DNA of 7,169 nt from Pseudomonadota bacterium (GTDB lineage: Bacteria > Desulfobacterota > Desulfobacteria > Desulfobacterales > RPRI01): positions 1-7,169 of the forward strand of contig JAHJQU010000087.1 of the NCBI GenBank assembly GCA_018819005.1, read 5' to 3'. Positions 1-5,537 of the stretch are shown here, one piece after another (within the stretch, counting starts at the first letter, position 1; each line of letters starts with the position of its first letter). The notes beneath the pieces were generated by a model. The model did no database searches. It saw nothing but the letters and a program-made list of their open reading frames with translations, and was not told the DNA's origin. A program made the translations under genes and the position numbers.

Positions 1-1089
1 ATCCCGGTTCCATCTTGCAAAAAGAGCTGCGATTTCCGAGCTGATGACTGTTTCAGCTTCTTTAAGGCTTTTTCTGGCCTCTTCAAGTTTATGCCCTGCC
101 GCGCGCTTAAGAGGCTTTTGCTTGCTGTTTTGCCATACCGGGAGAGTCATGCCAAAAGAAACAACAGCCATCGGATCATATTCACTGTTAAAAGCCACGC
201 CGGCTCCGGCAAAAAAATCCGGCCGGAAATCGAGTTCGGCGGATTCAAGCCTGTATTCAGCCGATTTCACAGCAGCTTTTTTTATAAAAACAGCGGGGGA
301 ATTTGCAAGGGCAAGCTCTTCGAGGCTCCCTATACCTTCACGCTTTATCGAAACCGAAGGCAAAGCTGTGACTTTCCCCACCGGGAAACTTCCGGAGCGT
401 CCAAGCAACCTGTTTAATCCGGCAGTCATACCCGCCCGCTCGGCAGCGATATCATTCATTCGCTCAGTAAGGCGTGATGACTCAATCTGGGCTTTTATCT
501 GCGATTCCTGTTCCCCTTCTCCAGTGCTGTATCGCATTGCTGCTGTGGCCTCCAGCATTTTTACAAGTTCTCTTGCCGCATTAAGCACCAGCACCTCGCT
601 GTCAAGAGCATAAAGTCCGGCATAAATGGTGCGAACATCCCTCGTAATCTGCCTTTCAATATCAATAAGGCCGGCATATTCCATCTCCGATTCGGCGCCC
701 GCTGTTTTCCCCAAAACGGAACGCTTCCCCGGAAAAGGAAATTTCTGCTTTAAAATCATTCCACCTTTTGCGAAGACCGGAGATGAAAGGGAACTGATAT
801 TTTCCTCAAGGGAGAATTCAAGTTCAGGATCAGGAAGAGCCGATGCGGGTTCAATAAACTCCCTTGATGCGGCAAACCTCGATCGGATGGCCCCGACAGC
901 CGGAGACTTCTCAAGCGCTTCGGCTATCAATTCATCAACAGGCGGCGCCAATGCGCCCTCTTCTGTTTTTGCAGCATCGAAAGAGGCTGTTGTATCTACT
1001 TGTTTATCAGCAGCATCTCCGTTTCCATGAAGAACGGGGATGAGCAGCACCAGTAACAAGATGAATCGTAAAATTATTTTTATTCTCAA
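1..1089 (-). CDS. TolC-family outer membrane efflux protein, CzcC/CusC-like (3' end off window)
   Basis: Outer-membrane channel of a tripartite efflux system, probably paired with an RND pump and a periplasmic adaptor encoded beyond base 1. The minus frame reads 363 codons from 1089 to base 1 without a stop. The likely start is TTG at 1089: it has a GGGAGG Shine-Dalgarno about 5 nt upstream, an in-frame TAA lies at 1119-1117, and there is no upstream ATG. The N-terminus is a signal peptide (RIKIILRF then a Leu/Ile/Val core, residues 2-20, cleavage around 22-27). The mature part has long amphipathic helices typical of OEP repeats, PDPE near 87, and FPFPGK at 117-122, a motif I associate with heavy-metal CzcC/CusC-type members. 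Families of this kind usually run a little over 400 residues, so roughly 50-80 are missing. A 216-bp gap, in which I see no convincing terminator, separates it from the upstream DUF3347 gene. The family is firm; the metal substrate is inferred. Confidence 0.9.
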   Translation of the reverse strand, partial: MRIKIILRFILLLVLLIPVLHGNGDAADKQVDTTASFDAAKTEEGALAPPVDELIAEALEKSPAVGAIRSRFAASREFIEPASALPDPELEFSLEENISSLSSPVFAKGGMILKQKFPFPGKRSVLGKTAGAESEMEYAGLIDIERQITRDVRTIYAGLYALDSEVLVLNAARELVKMLEATAAMRYSTGEGEQESQIKAQIESSRLTERMNDIAAERAGMTAGLNRLLGRSGSFPVGKVTALPSVSIKREGIGSLEELALANSPAVFIKKAAVKSAEYRLESAELDFRPDFFAGAGVAFNSEYDPMAVVSFGMTLPVWQNSKQKPLKRAAGHKLEEARKSLKEAETVISSEIAALFARWNRD

Positions 1090-1305
1090 AGAATCCTCCC
1101 ATATCCTTCGGCCGTATTACTCGGGATTTGACATGGCCGCTCTTATCATTCCCTTTAATTCTCTTGATAATTTCTAAATATTTATTCGCTTCCGCTCAGA
1201 ATTTCGTGTCACTTGAACACAGGAATCCTTGAACCCTGGTTTGGAATTACCAGCAAATTTGGAATTGATCTCAAATTATTCAGCTACGAAGTGCACGAAT
1301 AAATT

Positions 1306-1824
1306 TTACTTTTTTGCATCAGGGCCTGAAATTATCTCTCCGCACGAAAGCATTTTAGAGCCATAGTAGGGGTTGTGTATTTTTTTCCCCTTCTGAAGCC
1401 ATGATCCAGGATTCATGGAGCAATATACTACATTTACCCCTGAAGGCTTCGACATTGCAGTCCACTTGACCATCTGTTTTGATACATCGACGAGTGCGGC
1501 TCTCAATGATGCAATATCCTTCCCCAGTGCCATTTTCTTTGCTCCATCTGAAATGTTCTTCGGTATACTCTCATAAAGTGAAGCATGCTGCCCTGTAGCA
1601 AGAGAAGGTGAAATGCTTCCTGCAAGGCTTTCGATTTTTTTTGCAGAATCAGCAACTCCATCCGTTTTATCTGAAGCAAGGCTGTCCACCATTTTTAAAT
1701 ATTCTGTAAGAATCGGCTGCATCTTTTCGTCGAACTTTTCACTCCCTGCAAAAACAGGATTTCCGATTGATGAAATCACCAGAAACATAAAACCGATTAT
1801 AAGGATTAAAGAATTTTTTTTCAT
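1306..1824 (-). CDS. Exported DUF3347-domain protein, probable periplasmic metal-handling partner
   Basis: A 172-residue protein with a Sec signal peptide: MKKN, a hydrophobic core at residues 5-22, and VFA-G cleavage after residue 26. The mature protein begins with a helical segment (about 30-125). It ends in a Cys/Met-rich block with YCSM at 134-137, SWLQKGKKIHNPYYG at 141-155 and MLSCGE at 158-163. This YC.M / NPYYG / ML.CG pattern is the signature of the DUF3347 family. That domain also occurs fused to, or next to, CusB-like copper efflux adaptors. Cys135, Met137, Met158 and Cys161 are candidate ligands for a soft metal such as Cu(I); this is inference from family and residues. The ATG is preceded by AGAGGG at good spacing. 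The same-strand TolC-family gene follows, which supports a metal efflux operon. A sigma-54-like promoter lies about 90-100 bp upstream. The actual metal and the biochemical role are unknown. Confidence 0.85.
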   Translation of the reverse strand: MKKNSLILIIGFMFLVISSIGNPVFAGSEKFDEKMQPILTEYLKMVDSLASDKTDGVADSAKKIESLAGSISPSLATGQHASLYESIPKNISDGAKKMALGKDIASLRAALVDVSKQMVKWTAMSKPSGVNVVYCSMNPGSWLQKGKKIHNPYYGSKMLSCGEIISGPDAKK

Positions 1825-1911
1825 TTTTTCCCTCTGTTATTTGATTGTTATATATGGTTCTTCTCCCAATCGGATGGAAGAAAGGATTAAGGATTATCAG
1901 GTAATTCTAAC

Positions 1912-1927
1912 AGCAATTGATATGCCA
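1912..1927 (-). promoter_or_regulatory. Putative sigma-54 (-24/-12) promoter of the DUF3347-TolC unit
   Basis: The minus strand reads TGGCAT-ATCAA-TTGCT, matching the sigma-54 consensus TGGCAYR-N4-TTGCW. The diagnostic GG (1926-1925) and GC (1914-1913) are separated by exactly 10 bp. Transcription would begin near 1901, leaving a leader of about 77 nt before the ATG at 1824. The region further upstream has the repeated elements expected of an enhancer-binding activator. This is a sequence match only; no activator gene is in the window. Confidence 0.55.
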
Positions 1928-2024
1928 CTTAACAGGAAGTGTTCAAAATAATCGCATTATCTTGTAACTATTGAAAATAACTGGATAGGTTTGAAAAGTG
2001 CACTCTAAATGTAAAACAGATTGT

Positions 2025-2085
2025 GGATATATTGTATGCAGATATTGAATACTATAGAAATTATACGGATATATTGTATCCATAT
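2025..2085. promoter_or_regulatory. Repeated GGATATATTGTAT motif with dyad; candidate activator binding sites
   Basis: GGATATATTGTAT occurs exactly at 2025-2037 and 2067-2079, 42 bp apart start to start, which is about four helical turns. The second copy extends to GGATATATTGTATCC (2067-2081), a dyad with arms GGATA/TATCC. The flanks continue the symmetry with one mismatch out to 2063-2085. A weaker related stretch (GATATTGAATAC, 2041-2052) lies between them. The sites fall about 125-185 bp upstream of the predicted sigma-54 start near 1901, the usual range for enhancer-binding proteins. The regulator is unknown. Confidence 0.45.
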
Positions 2086-2139
2086 GAATTGTGCTGTCAA
2101 TATATTTCAGCCTGATGAAGTTGGTCTATCGACGGCTGA

Positions 2140-2700
2140 TCAGGCGCCGATTTCATCAGACCCGGCTGTATTTTCAAGTTTCTTCATAAGAGGCCCGTTT
2201 TTTCTCCATGTATAACAGGTATCGATCAGATACTTTTCCATGGAGTCACGTGAAAACTGGCCGTTCAAAGGTTTTCGCGCAAGATTAGTCCAGAAACCCT
2301 GGACAGCAGCCGGGGCCATTACAAGAAGAAGGGTGGTAAGATGTGAGCACCCCTTTGTTTCGCCGGTAATTTTCTTTACCTTAGCTGAAAAACCCGGAGC
2401 AATATTCAGTCCTTCTGTTTTCTTAAGGCTGTTGATTGTTTCAATGCAATCCTCATGGGGAGTGCACGGCATTTCAACTTCAATTTTATTTATCAAAAGA
2501 TGCTCTCCGATCAGCAAACGGATAACCATGTGATGAATCGTTCCCGGCGGATGTGCCTCCCCAGAAATAAGGTAATATGGTTTCAATCTGTTGTCTTTTA
2601 AAACACCTTCAACAATTATTCCTTCTTCCCCGCAATCATATGTTGAGATCTCAACACTTCTCGTATGTACTTTTTCTCCGCACCGATCTTTCAGGCTCAT
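2140..2700 (-). CDS. DUF2889 family protein
   Basis: A 186-residue cytoplasmic protein with no signal peptide or membrane segment. The DUF2889 pattern is visible in order: an N-terminal beta-rich segment (RSVEISTYDCGEEGIIVEG, 14-32); GTIHHM with His56/His57; EDC with Cys85; and GCSHL at 117-121 followed by a helical LTTLLLVMAPAAVQGFW segment. It ends with DTCYTWRKNGP (160-170), as in other members. Conserved His57, Cys85, Cys118 and His120 could form a metal or catalytic site, but no function is established for the family that I know of. I chose ATG at 2700 because GGGAG sits 6 nt upstream; a TTG-initiated form at 2736 would add 12 residues but has poorer support. It is divergent from the CoA-transferase gene, so a link to acyl-CoA metabolism is possible but only inferred. 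Confidence 0.85.
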   Translation of the reverse strand: MSLKDRCGEKVHTRSVEISTYDCGEEGIIVEGVLKDNRLKPYYLISGEAHPPGTIHHMVIRLLIGEHLLINKIEVEMPCTPHEDCIETINSLKKTEGLNIAPGFSAKVKKITGETKGCSHLTTLLLVMAPAAVQGFWTNLARKPLNGQFSRDSMEKYLIDTCYTWRKNGPLMKKLENTAGSDEIGA

Positions 2701-2740
2701 CACTCTCTCCCTGTCTTCTAAAATCCGGTTTAACAAATAA

Positions 2741-2769
2741 TTTATATAAATAGCTTAATCCATTTTAAA
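2741..2769 (-). promoter_or_regulatory. Possible sigma-70-type promoter for the DUF2889 gene
   Basis: On the minus strand, TTTAAA (2769-2764) and TATAAA (2746-2741) are separated by 17 bp, and TATAAA is one base from the -10 consensus. A start near 2734 would give a leader of about 34 nt that includes the GGGAG ribosome binding site. AT-rich background makes chance matches likely. It overlaps the 3' end of the possible small ORF. Confidence 0.35.
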
Positions 2770-2904
2770 TGCTGTTTCAAACACAAAACCCGTTTCATCC
2801 AGGAATTTTTCAAATTCAATCTTTTTCCGACTTTGATGGTCCCGGCAACTTTCTTTTACAGTCTGAAAAAAATCCCGACATATTTCAATAATCAAAAAGA
2901 ACAC
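2755..2904 (-). CDS. Possible small ORF or gene remnant, 49 residues
   Basis: An open frame from GTG (2904) to TAA (2755-2757) encodes a charged, Phe-rich peptide with stretches such as EICRDFFQTVKESCRD and KKIEFEKFLDETGF. The amino acid usage looks protein-like, but there is no good ribosome binding site before the GTG and an in-frame TAA lies just upstream. It sits 54 bp before the DUF2889 start on the same strand. It could be a real small protein co-transcribed with DUF2889, a decayed fragment, or chance. I do not recognise a family. Confidence 0.25.
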   Translation of the reverse strand: MFFLIIEICRDFFQTVKESCRDHQSRKKIEFEKFLDETGFVFETAFKMD

Positions 2905-2915
2905 CTTGTTTTATT

Positions 2916-2937
2916 ATATAGAAATTATAATCTATAT
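2916..2937. promoter_or_regulatory. AT-rich dyad upstream of the CoA-transferase promoter
   Basis: ATATAGA (2916-2922) and TCTATAT (2931-2937) form perfect 7-bp inverted arms around AATTATAA. The dyad is about 65-85 bp upstream of the predicted sigma-54 start near 3002, so it could bind a regulator. It includes TATAGAAATTATA (2917-2929), which recurs exactly at 2053-2065 near the other sigma-54-like promoter. Confidence 0.35.
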
Positions 2938-2975
2938 TTCACGATGTTATATATAATGTCTCGCAATCTTTTTCA

Positions 2976-2991
2976 TGGTATGGATATTGCA
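2976..2991 (+). promoter_or_regulatory. Putative sigma-54 (-24/-12) promoter of the CoA-transferase gene
   Basis: TGGTATGGATATTGCA matches TGGCAYR-N4-TTGCA with one deviation (T for the first C). GG (2977-2978) and GC (2989-2990) are exactly 10 bp apart. The start would fall near 3002, about 50 nt before the GTG. A 20-codon open frame also crosses this site, but it has no ribosome binding site and is probably chance. Confidence 0.5.
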
Positions 2992-3053
2992 TTTCCTGAA
3001 AAGTAAGTAATAACGGACAGAAGGAGATGGGATAAATTGAAAAAGGAGGAGCC

Positions 3054-4763
3054 GTGGATATTTTATCAAAAGTAAAACTTCTTGTTCACATTTTAAAGTG
3101 GCGGTTTACCTGGAACCGTAAAAATCTTGATTACAAGGTCAAAAATATTAACAATCCCAAGTTCATGAGCGCTATGGAAGCAATAAAGCTTATACCCGAT
3201 GGCGCAAACGTATTCTCTTCAGGGCTTGGCGGGAACACCCGCTGCTCTGTCTGGTTCTGGGCGACTGAACGATCCTTCCGGGAAACGGGGCATCCCAGAA
3301 ATTTGACGCACATCAACGTCGGGGCCCAGGGCGGACGCGGGAAGGTTCCCGGTACCGTTGAAAATCTTGCAAGCCGGAAGGGATGTGTCACCCGTTATAT
3401 CGCAGGACATCTCGAAACTGCAAAATCGATGCTTAAACTGGCGGATCTGGGTCAGGTTGAGCTCCACACTTTTCCGCAGGGAATAGAAACCTTTCTGGTC
3501 GAAGCACAGATCAGGGGTGTTTACGAAATAGAGACCGAGACCGGTGTCGGAACTTTTCTTGACCCGCGAACAGGAAAAGGAACAGCAGTGTTATCCGGAA
3601 CCGGCAAAAGCATGTCTGTTGCAGCAGGCGATAAACTTCGATACCGGCTTCCCAAAATAGATATCGCCTACTTCATCGCTCCTTCGGCAGACAAAGAAGG
3701 AAATATTTACGTTCGTAACTGCTGCATGTACACGGAAAGTTACGAATCGGCTCTTGCAGCTAAAGCAAATGGAGGCAAGGTACTGGGAAGTGTCGCGGAA
3801 ATAATAGAAAAAAACGAAATAGAGATTTTCCTTTCCGCCGATAAGGTCGATGCCATAGCAGTTCACCCCTATAATGAGCAGGCAGCCTCCATTCCACAGC
3901 TAAAATACTGGAAGATGTTCACCGAAGGCGCAAATGTTGATAAAAAAGATGCCATTGATAAATTAAAGTTCATCAACAAAGTTCTTGGTATCACGCCAAA
4001 GCGCGGCCCGGTTGAAGATGCGCTTGCCCGTCTCGGAGGTTCCGTGTTTACCCGGTATGTAAAAAAATGCTCTAATATTGTTGTTGGCGTTGGCATGCCG
4101 GAGGAAGTTTCACGCCTTATTTACGAAGGAGGGCTTTTTAATGATGTGACCTTTATTTCCGAAACAGGCGTAATAGGGGGACTTCCGGGACCGGGTATTT
4201 TCTTCGGTGCAGGAATTAATCCAAAAGAAATAATGTCATCAGCCCAAACCTTTCACCTTTGCTACGAGCACCTCGATGCAACTATCCTTGGAATCCTTGA
4301 AGCAGACAGCCATGGGAATATAAACGTGTCAAAGCGCGGGAAAGGAGCTATTAATTATGTCGGCCCCGGAGGATTCCCGGATTTTTGCGCTGCGGCGGAG
4401 ACGATTATATTTGTCGGAAGCTGGATGGCAGGCGCCGAAATGTCGATCAAAAACGGCGGGCTTGTAATCGACAAACCCGGTAAACACAAATTCATAAGCA
4501 AGGTAAGCGAGATAACAATGAGCGGGGAACAGGCTCTTAAGAAAAATAAAAAGGTCCTTTATGTAACAAATGTAGGGGTCTTTAAGCTTACTGACAGGGG
4601 AATGGAACTAATCGAGGTTATGCCCGGCATAGACATTAAAAAGGATATAATTGATTCATGTCCCATGAAAGTGCATCTTCCTGAAAGCGGGGATGTTACT
4701 GTCGTGGAGGAATCAATAGTCACAGGACAAGGATTTAAACTTAAATGGAGCGATTTTGAATAA
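3054..4763 (+). CDS. Family I CoA-transferase, single-chain YdiF/propionate CoA-transferase-like
   Basis: Transfers CoA between an acyl-CoA and a free carboxylate through a glutamyl-CoA thioester, in the cytoplasm. The 569 residues hold both family I halves in one chain. The alpha-like half runs from about 38 to 290, with DGANVFSSGLGG near 49-60, GVGTFLDPR, and IDIAYFIAPSADKEGNIY. The beta-like half runs from about 315 to 555. The catalytic glutamate is most likely Glu370 in ISETGVIGG, followed by the GLPGPG loop. Near the C-terminus, EVMPGIDIKKDII matches the IAPGID-type segment of YdiF and propionate CoA-transferase. About 35 basic residues precede the first conserved block, and the chain is somewhat longer than the roughly 520 residues usual for propionate CoA-transferase. 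The start is GTG with a perfect AGGAGG 4 nt upstream. The gene stands alone, divergent from DUF2889, behind a sigma-54-like promoter. The substrates (short-chain or other acids) cannot be read from sequence. Confidence 0.9.
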   Translation: MDILSKVKLLVHILKWRFTWNRKNLDYKVKNINNPKFMSAMEAIKLIPDGANVFSSGLGGNTRCSVWFWATERSFRETGHPRNLTHINVGAQGGRGKVPGTVENLASRKGCVTRYIAGHLETAKSMLKLADLGQVELHTFPQGIETFLVEAQIRGVYEIETETGVGTFLDPRTGKGTAVLSGTGKSMSVAAGDKLRYRLPKIDIAYFIAPSADKEGNIYVRNCCMYTESYESALAAKANGGKVLGSVAEIIEKNEIEIFLSADKVDAIAVHPYNEQAASIPQLKYWKMFTEGANVDKKDAIDKLKFINKVLGITPKRGPVEDALARLGGSVFTRYVKKCSNIVVGVGMPEEVSRLIYEGGLFNDVTFISETGVIGGLPGPGIFFGAGINPKEIMSSAQTFHLCYEHLDATILGILEADSHGNINVSKRGKGAINYVGPGGFPDFCAAAETIIFVGSWMAGAEMSIKNGGLVIDKPGKHKFISKVSEITMSGEQALKKNKKVLYVTNVGVFKLTDRGMELIEVMPGIDIKKDIIDSCPMKVHLPESGDVTVVEESIVTGQGFKLKWSDFE

Positions 4764-4772
4764 TTATGAACT

Positions 4773-4812
4773 CGTAAAAAGTTTTTATATTGCAATAAAA
4801 AGTCCTTTTTCG
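4773..4812 (+). repeat. AT-rich foldback after the CoA-transferase gene, possible transcription end or repeat remnant
   Basis: Ten bases after the stop, CGTAAAAAG (4773-4781) can pair with CTTTTTCG (4805-4812). Directly inside, TTTTTAT (4782-4788) pairs with ATAAAAA (4795-4801) around the loop ATTGCA. This is an imperfect hairpin of about 15 pairs. It lacks the GC-rich stem of a classical intrinsic terminator. The flank ATGAACTCGTAAAAAGT (4767-4782?) resembles a dispersed intergenic repeat I recall from related genomes, from memory only. The exact match boundaries are uncertain. Confidence 0.35.
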
Positions 4813-4818
4813 TATAAG
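4790..4818 (+). promoter_or_regulatory. Possible sigma-70-type promoter for the small exported protein
   Basis: TTGCAA (4790-4795) and TATAAG (4813-4818) are separated by 17 bp. Four and five of six bases match the -35 and -10 consensus. The predicted start near 4825 leaves a leader of about 128 nt that contains the repeat segment at 4899-4929. It overlaps the foldback at 4773-4812, so the two calls compete. Confidence 0.3.
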
Positions 4819-4898
4819 ACCATAACGCTTTATTAAAATTGACGATCAGTAGGTTTCGGCTTCCGGCTTTTGTTTGTTTGAACTTTTCCTTTTTCTTC

Positions 4899-4929
4899 AA
4901 CCGGAAACCATCGACCAGGAACCAGAAAC
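4899..4929 (+). repeat. Degenerate 7-bp-unit repeat segment upstream of the exported-protein gene
   Basis: The segment consists of GGAAACC/GACCAGG/AACCAGA-like units. Its last 17 bases, GACCAGGAACCAGAAAC (4913-4929), recur exactly in inverted orientation at 6574-6590 in the array before aroB. A related opposite-strand stretch (GTTTCGGCTTCCGGCTT, from 4853) lies about 45 bp upstream, so the region can fold back. It ends 23 nt before the start codon. Confidence 0.6.
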
Positions 4930-4952
4930 TATGAGTTTAATATGAGGGTGTC

Positions 4953-5402
4953 ATGAAATACGGAAAAGAGATAAGGATGTTTTTATATTTTAAAACCATA
5001 TTGATATTTGTTTTCATATTTACTGTCACAAATAACGTTTCTGCCGGACAAACAATAAATGACGTTAAGAGCAAATGGATCGGAGTCAGCATAGACAAGC
5101 TAATTGAAAAGCACGGATATCCCGACCAGTCATTTACGGCACCGAACGGGAACACGGTTTACGTTGTCATCAAAAACGTAAAGAAACTCTATCCTGTTCC
5201 GGTTTTCAGGCAGCCGGAACGGAAGGATATCGATATTTTCAATACAAAAACAGGGTCATATTCTTATGGTTCAACAACAACCGGCGGAGGATGGACAGTT
5301 GAACAACAAATGCAAAAATCCGAATGCGCCGGCTATTTTGAAGTGAACAGCGAAAACATAATTGTTGAAGTAAAGTTTAAGGGTGAGGAATGCCCGAAAT
5401 GA
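4953..5402 (+). CDS. Small exported protein of unknown function
   Basis: A 149-residue protein with an N-terminal signal peptide: basic MKYGK, a hydrophobic core at 10-27, and a VSA-G cleavage site after residue 31. The mature part is about 118 residues. It begins with W-GVSIDKLIEKHGYPD (42-58), followed by a strand-rich segment (NTVYVVIKNV), then a Tyr/Ser/Thr/Gly-rich stretch (97-114), then ECAGYFEV and a C-terminal EEC. The two mature cysteines, Cys125 and Cys147, could form a periplasmic disulfide. The helix plus 'G-P' start and the Cys-flanked C-terminal strands faintly recall BamE/SmpA-like small periplasmic folds, but I do not recognise a family. There is no lipobox cysteine at the cleavage site, so it is probably not a lipoprotein. 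ATG at 4953 is favoured by GAGG five nt upstream; an internal Met at residue 9 is a weaker alternative. It converges on aroB. Confidence 0.75.
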   Translation: MKYGKEIRMFLYFKTILIFVFIFTVTNNVSAGQTINDVKSKWIGVSIDKLIEKHGYPDQSFTAPNGNTVYVVIKNVKKLYPVPVFRQPERKDIDIFNTKTGSYSYGSTTTGGGWTVEQQMQKSECAGYFEVNSENIIVEVKFKGEECPK

Positions 5403-5420
5403 AAAGATATGGCTTTGAAA

Positions 5421-5499
5421 CGTGATTCGTGGATCGTAGTTAGTTGATCGTTATTCGTAAGTCGTTATTCGTAAATCGATTCACTATCCACGAGTCACG
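5421..5499. repeat. Foldback repeat with tandem ATTCGTAA-like units between convergent genes
   Basis: CGTGATTCGTGGAT (5421-5434) and ATCCACGAGTCACG (5486-5499) are inverted arms matching at 13 of 14 positions. The loop holds a 14-bp tandem duplication, CGTTATTCGTAAGT (5449-5462) and CGTTATTCGTAAAT (5463-5476), differing at one base. It fills the 135-bp gap between the convergent exported-protein and aroB genes. It could act in both directions as a transcript end, but no T-tract follows either arm. No gene is seen in this gap. Confidence 0.65.
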
Positions 5500-5537
5500 A
5501 TCTTTACCTCGAACCATTTCCTAACTCCTTTCCCCTT

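Larger units (their letters stand above)
1825..2139. other. 315-bp AT-rich regulatory intergenic region upstream of the DUF3347 gene
   Basis: No convincing gene is seen here on either strand. The region carries a sigma-54-like promoter (1912-1927, minus), a repeated 13-bp motif with a dyad (2025-2085) and a 13-bp sequence shared with the intergenic region near 2917. Near the DUF2889 stop, TGATGAA and TTCATCA arms (about 2114-2155) could fold, but without a T-tract they do not make a clear intrinsic terminator. Confidence 0.6.
2701..3053. other. 353-bp divergent control region between DUF2889 and CoA-transferase genes
   Basis: The minus-facing half contains a sigma-70-like promoter (2741-2769) and a possible 49-codon ORF (2755-2904). 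The plus-facing half is strongly AT-rich (about 2905-2965), with a dyad at 2916-2937 and a TTATATATAA palindrome near 2948. It ends in a sigma-54-like promoter (2976-2991) and the AGGAGG ribosome binding site of the CoA-transferase. Confidence 0.6.

Noticed and set aside
44..1030. Long plus-strand open frames opposite the TolC-family gene
   Set aside because: They are antisense shadows. The minus frame gives a continuous recognisable TolC-family protein with signal peptide and FPFPGK motif.
1117..1149. Ten-codon minus-strand frame upstream of the TolC-family gene, leader-peptide-like
   Set aside because: GGGA lies directly against the ATG with no spacing, the peptide has no regulatory amino acid run, and no attenuator hairpins are visible.
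1237..1266. TTTGGAATT repeated 18 bp apart between the DUF3347 and TolC-family genes
   Set aside because: Only 9 bp, in AT-rich DNA, with no promoter-like context; chance is adequate.
1613..1951. 112-codon plus-strand frame crossing the DUF3347 start
   Set aside because: No family resemblance, overlaps a real exported protein on the other strand and runs into the promoter region.
2100..2160. Intrinsic terminator after the DUF2889 gene
   Set aside because: Several 6-8 bp inverted arms exist, but they compete, loops are long and there is no T-tract.
2021..2215. 64-codon plus-strand frame over the operator-like region
   Set aside because: Composition follows AT-rich DNA, it has no ribosome binding site and it overlaps the 3' end of the DUF2889 gene.
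2945..3007. Twenty-codon plus-strand frame across the CoA-transferase promoter
   Set aside because: No ribosome binding site and too short to judge; the sigma-54-like motif is the better explanation of the sequence.
4559..4900. 113-codon minus-strand frame at the end of the CoA-transferase gene
   Set aside because: Mostly antisense to conserved CoA-transferase sequence and the rest is AT-rich intergenic DNA with repeats.
5421..5499. CRISPR-like array
   Set aside because: The units are 7-14 bp, degenerate and without unique spacers of constant length, and no cas genes are present.
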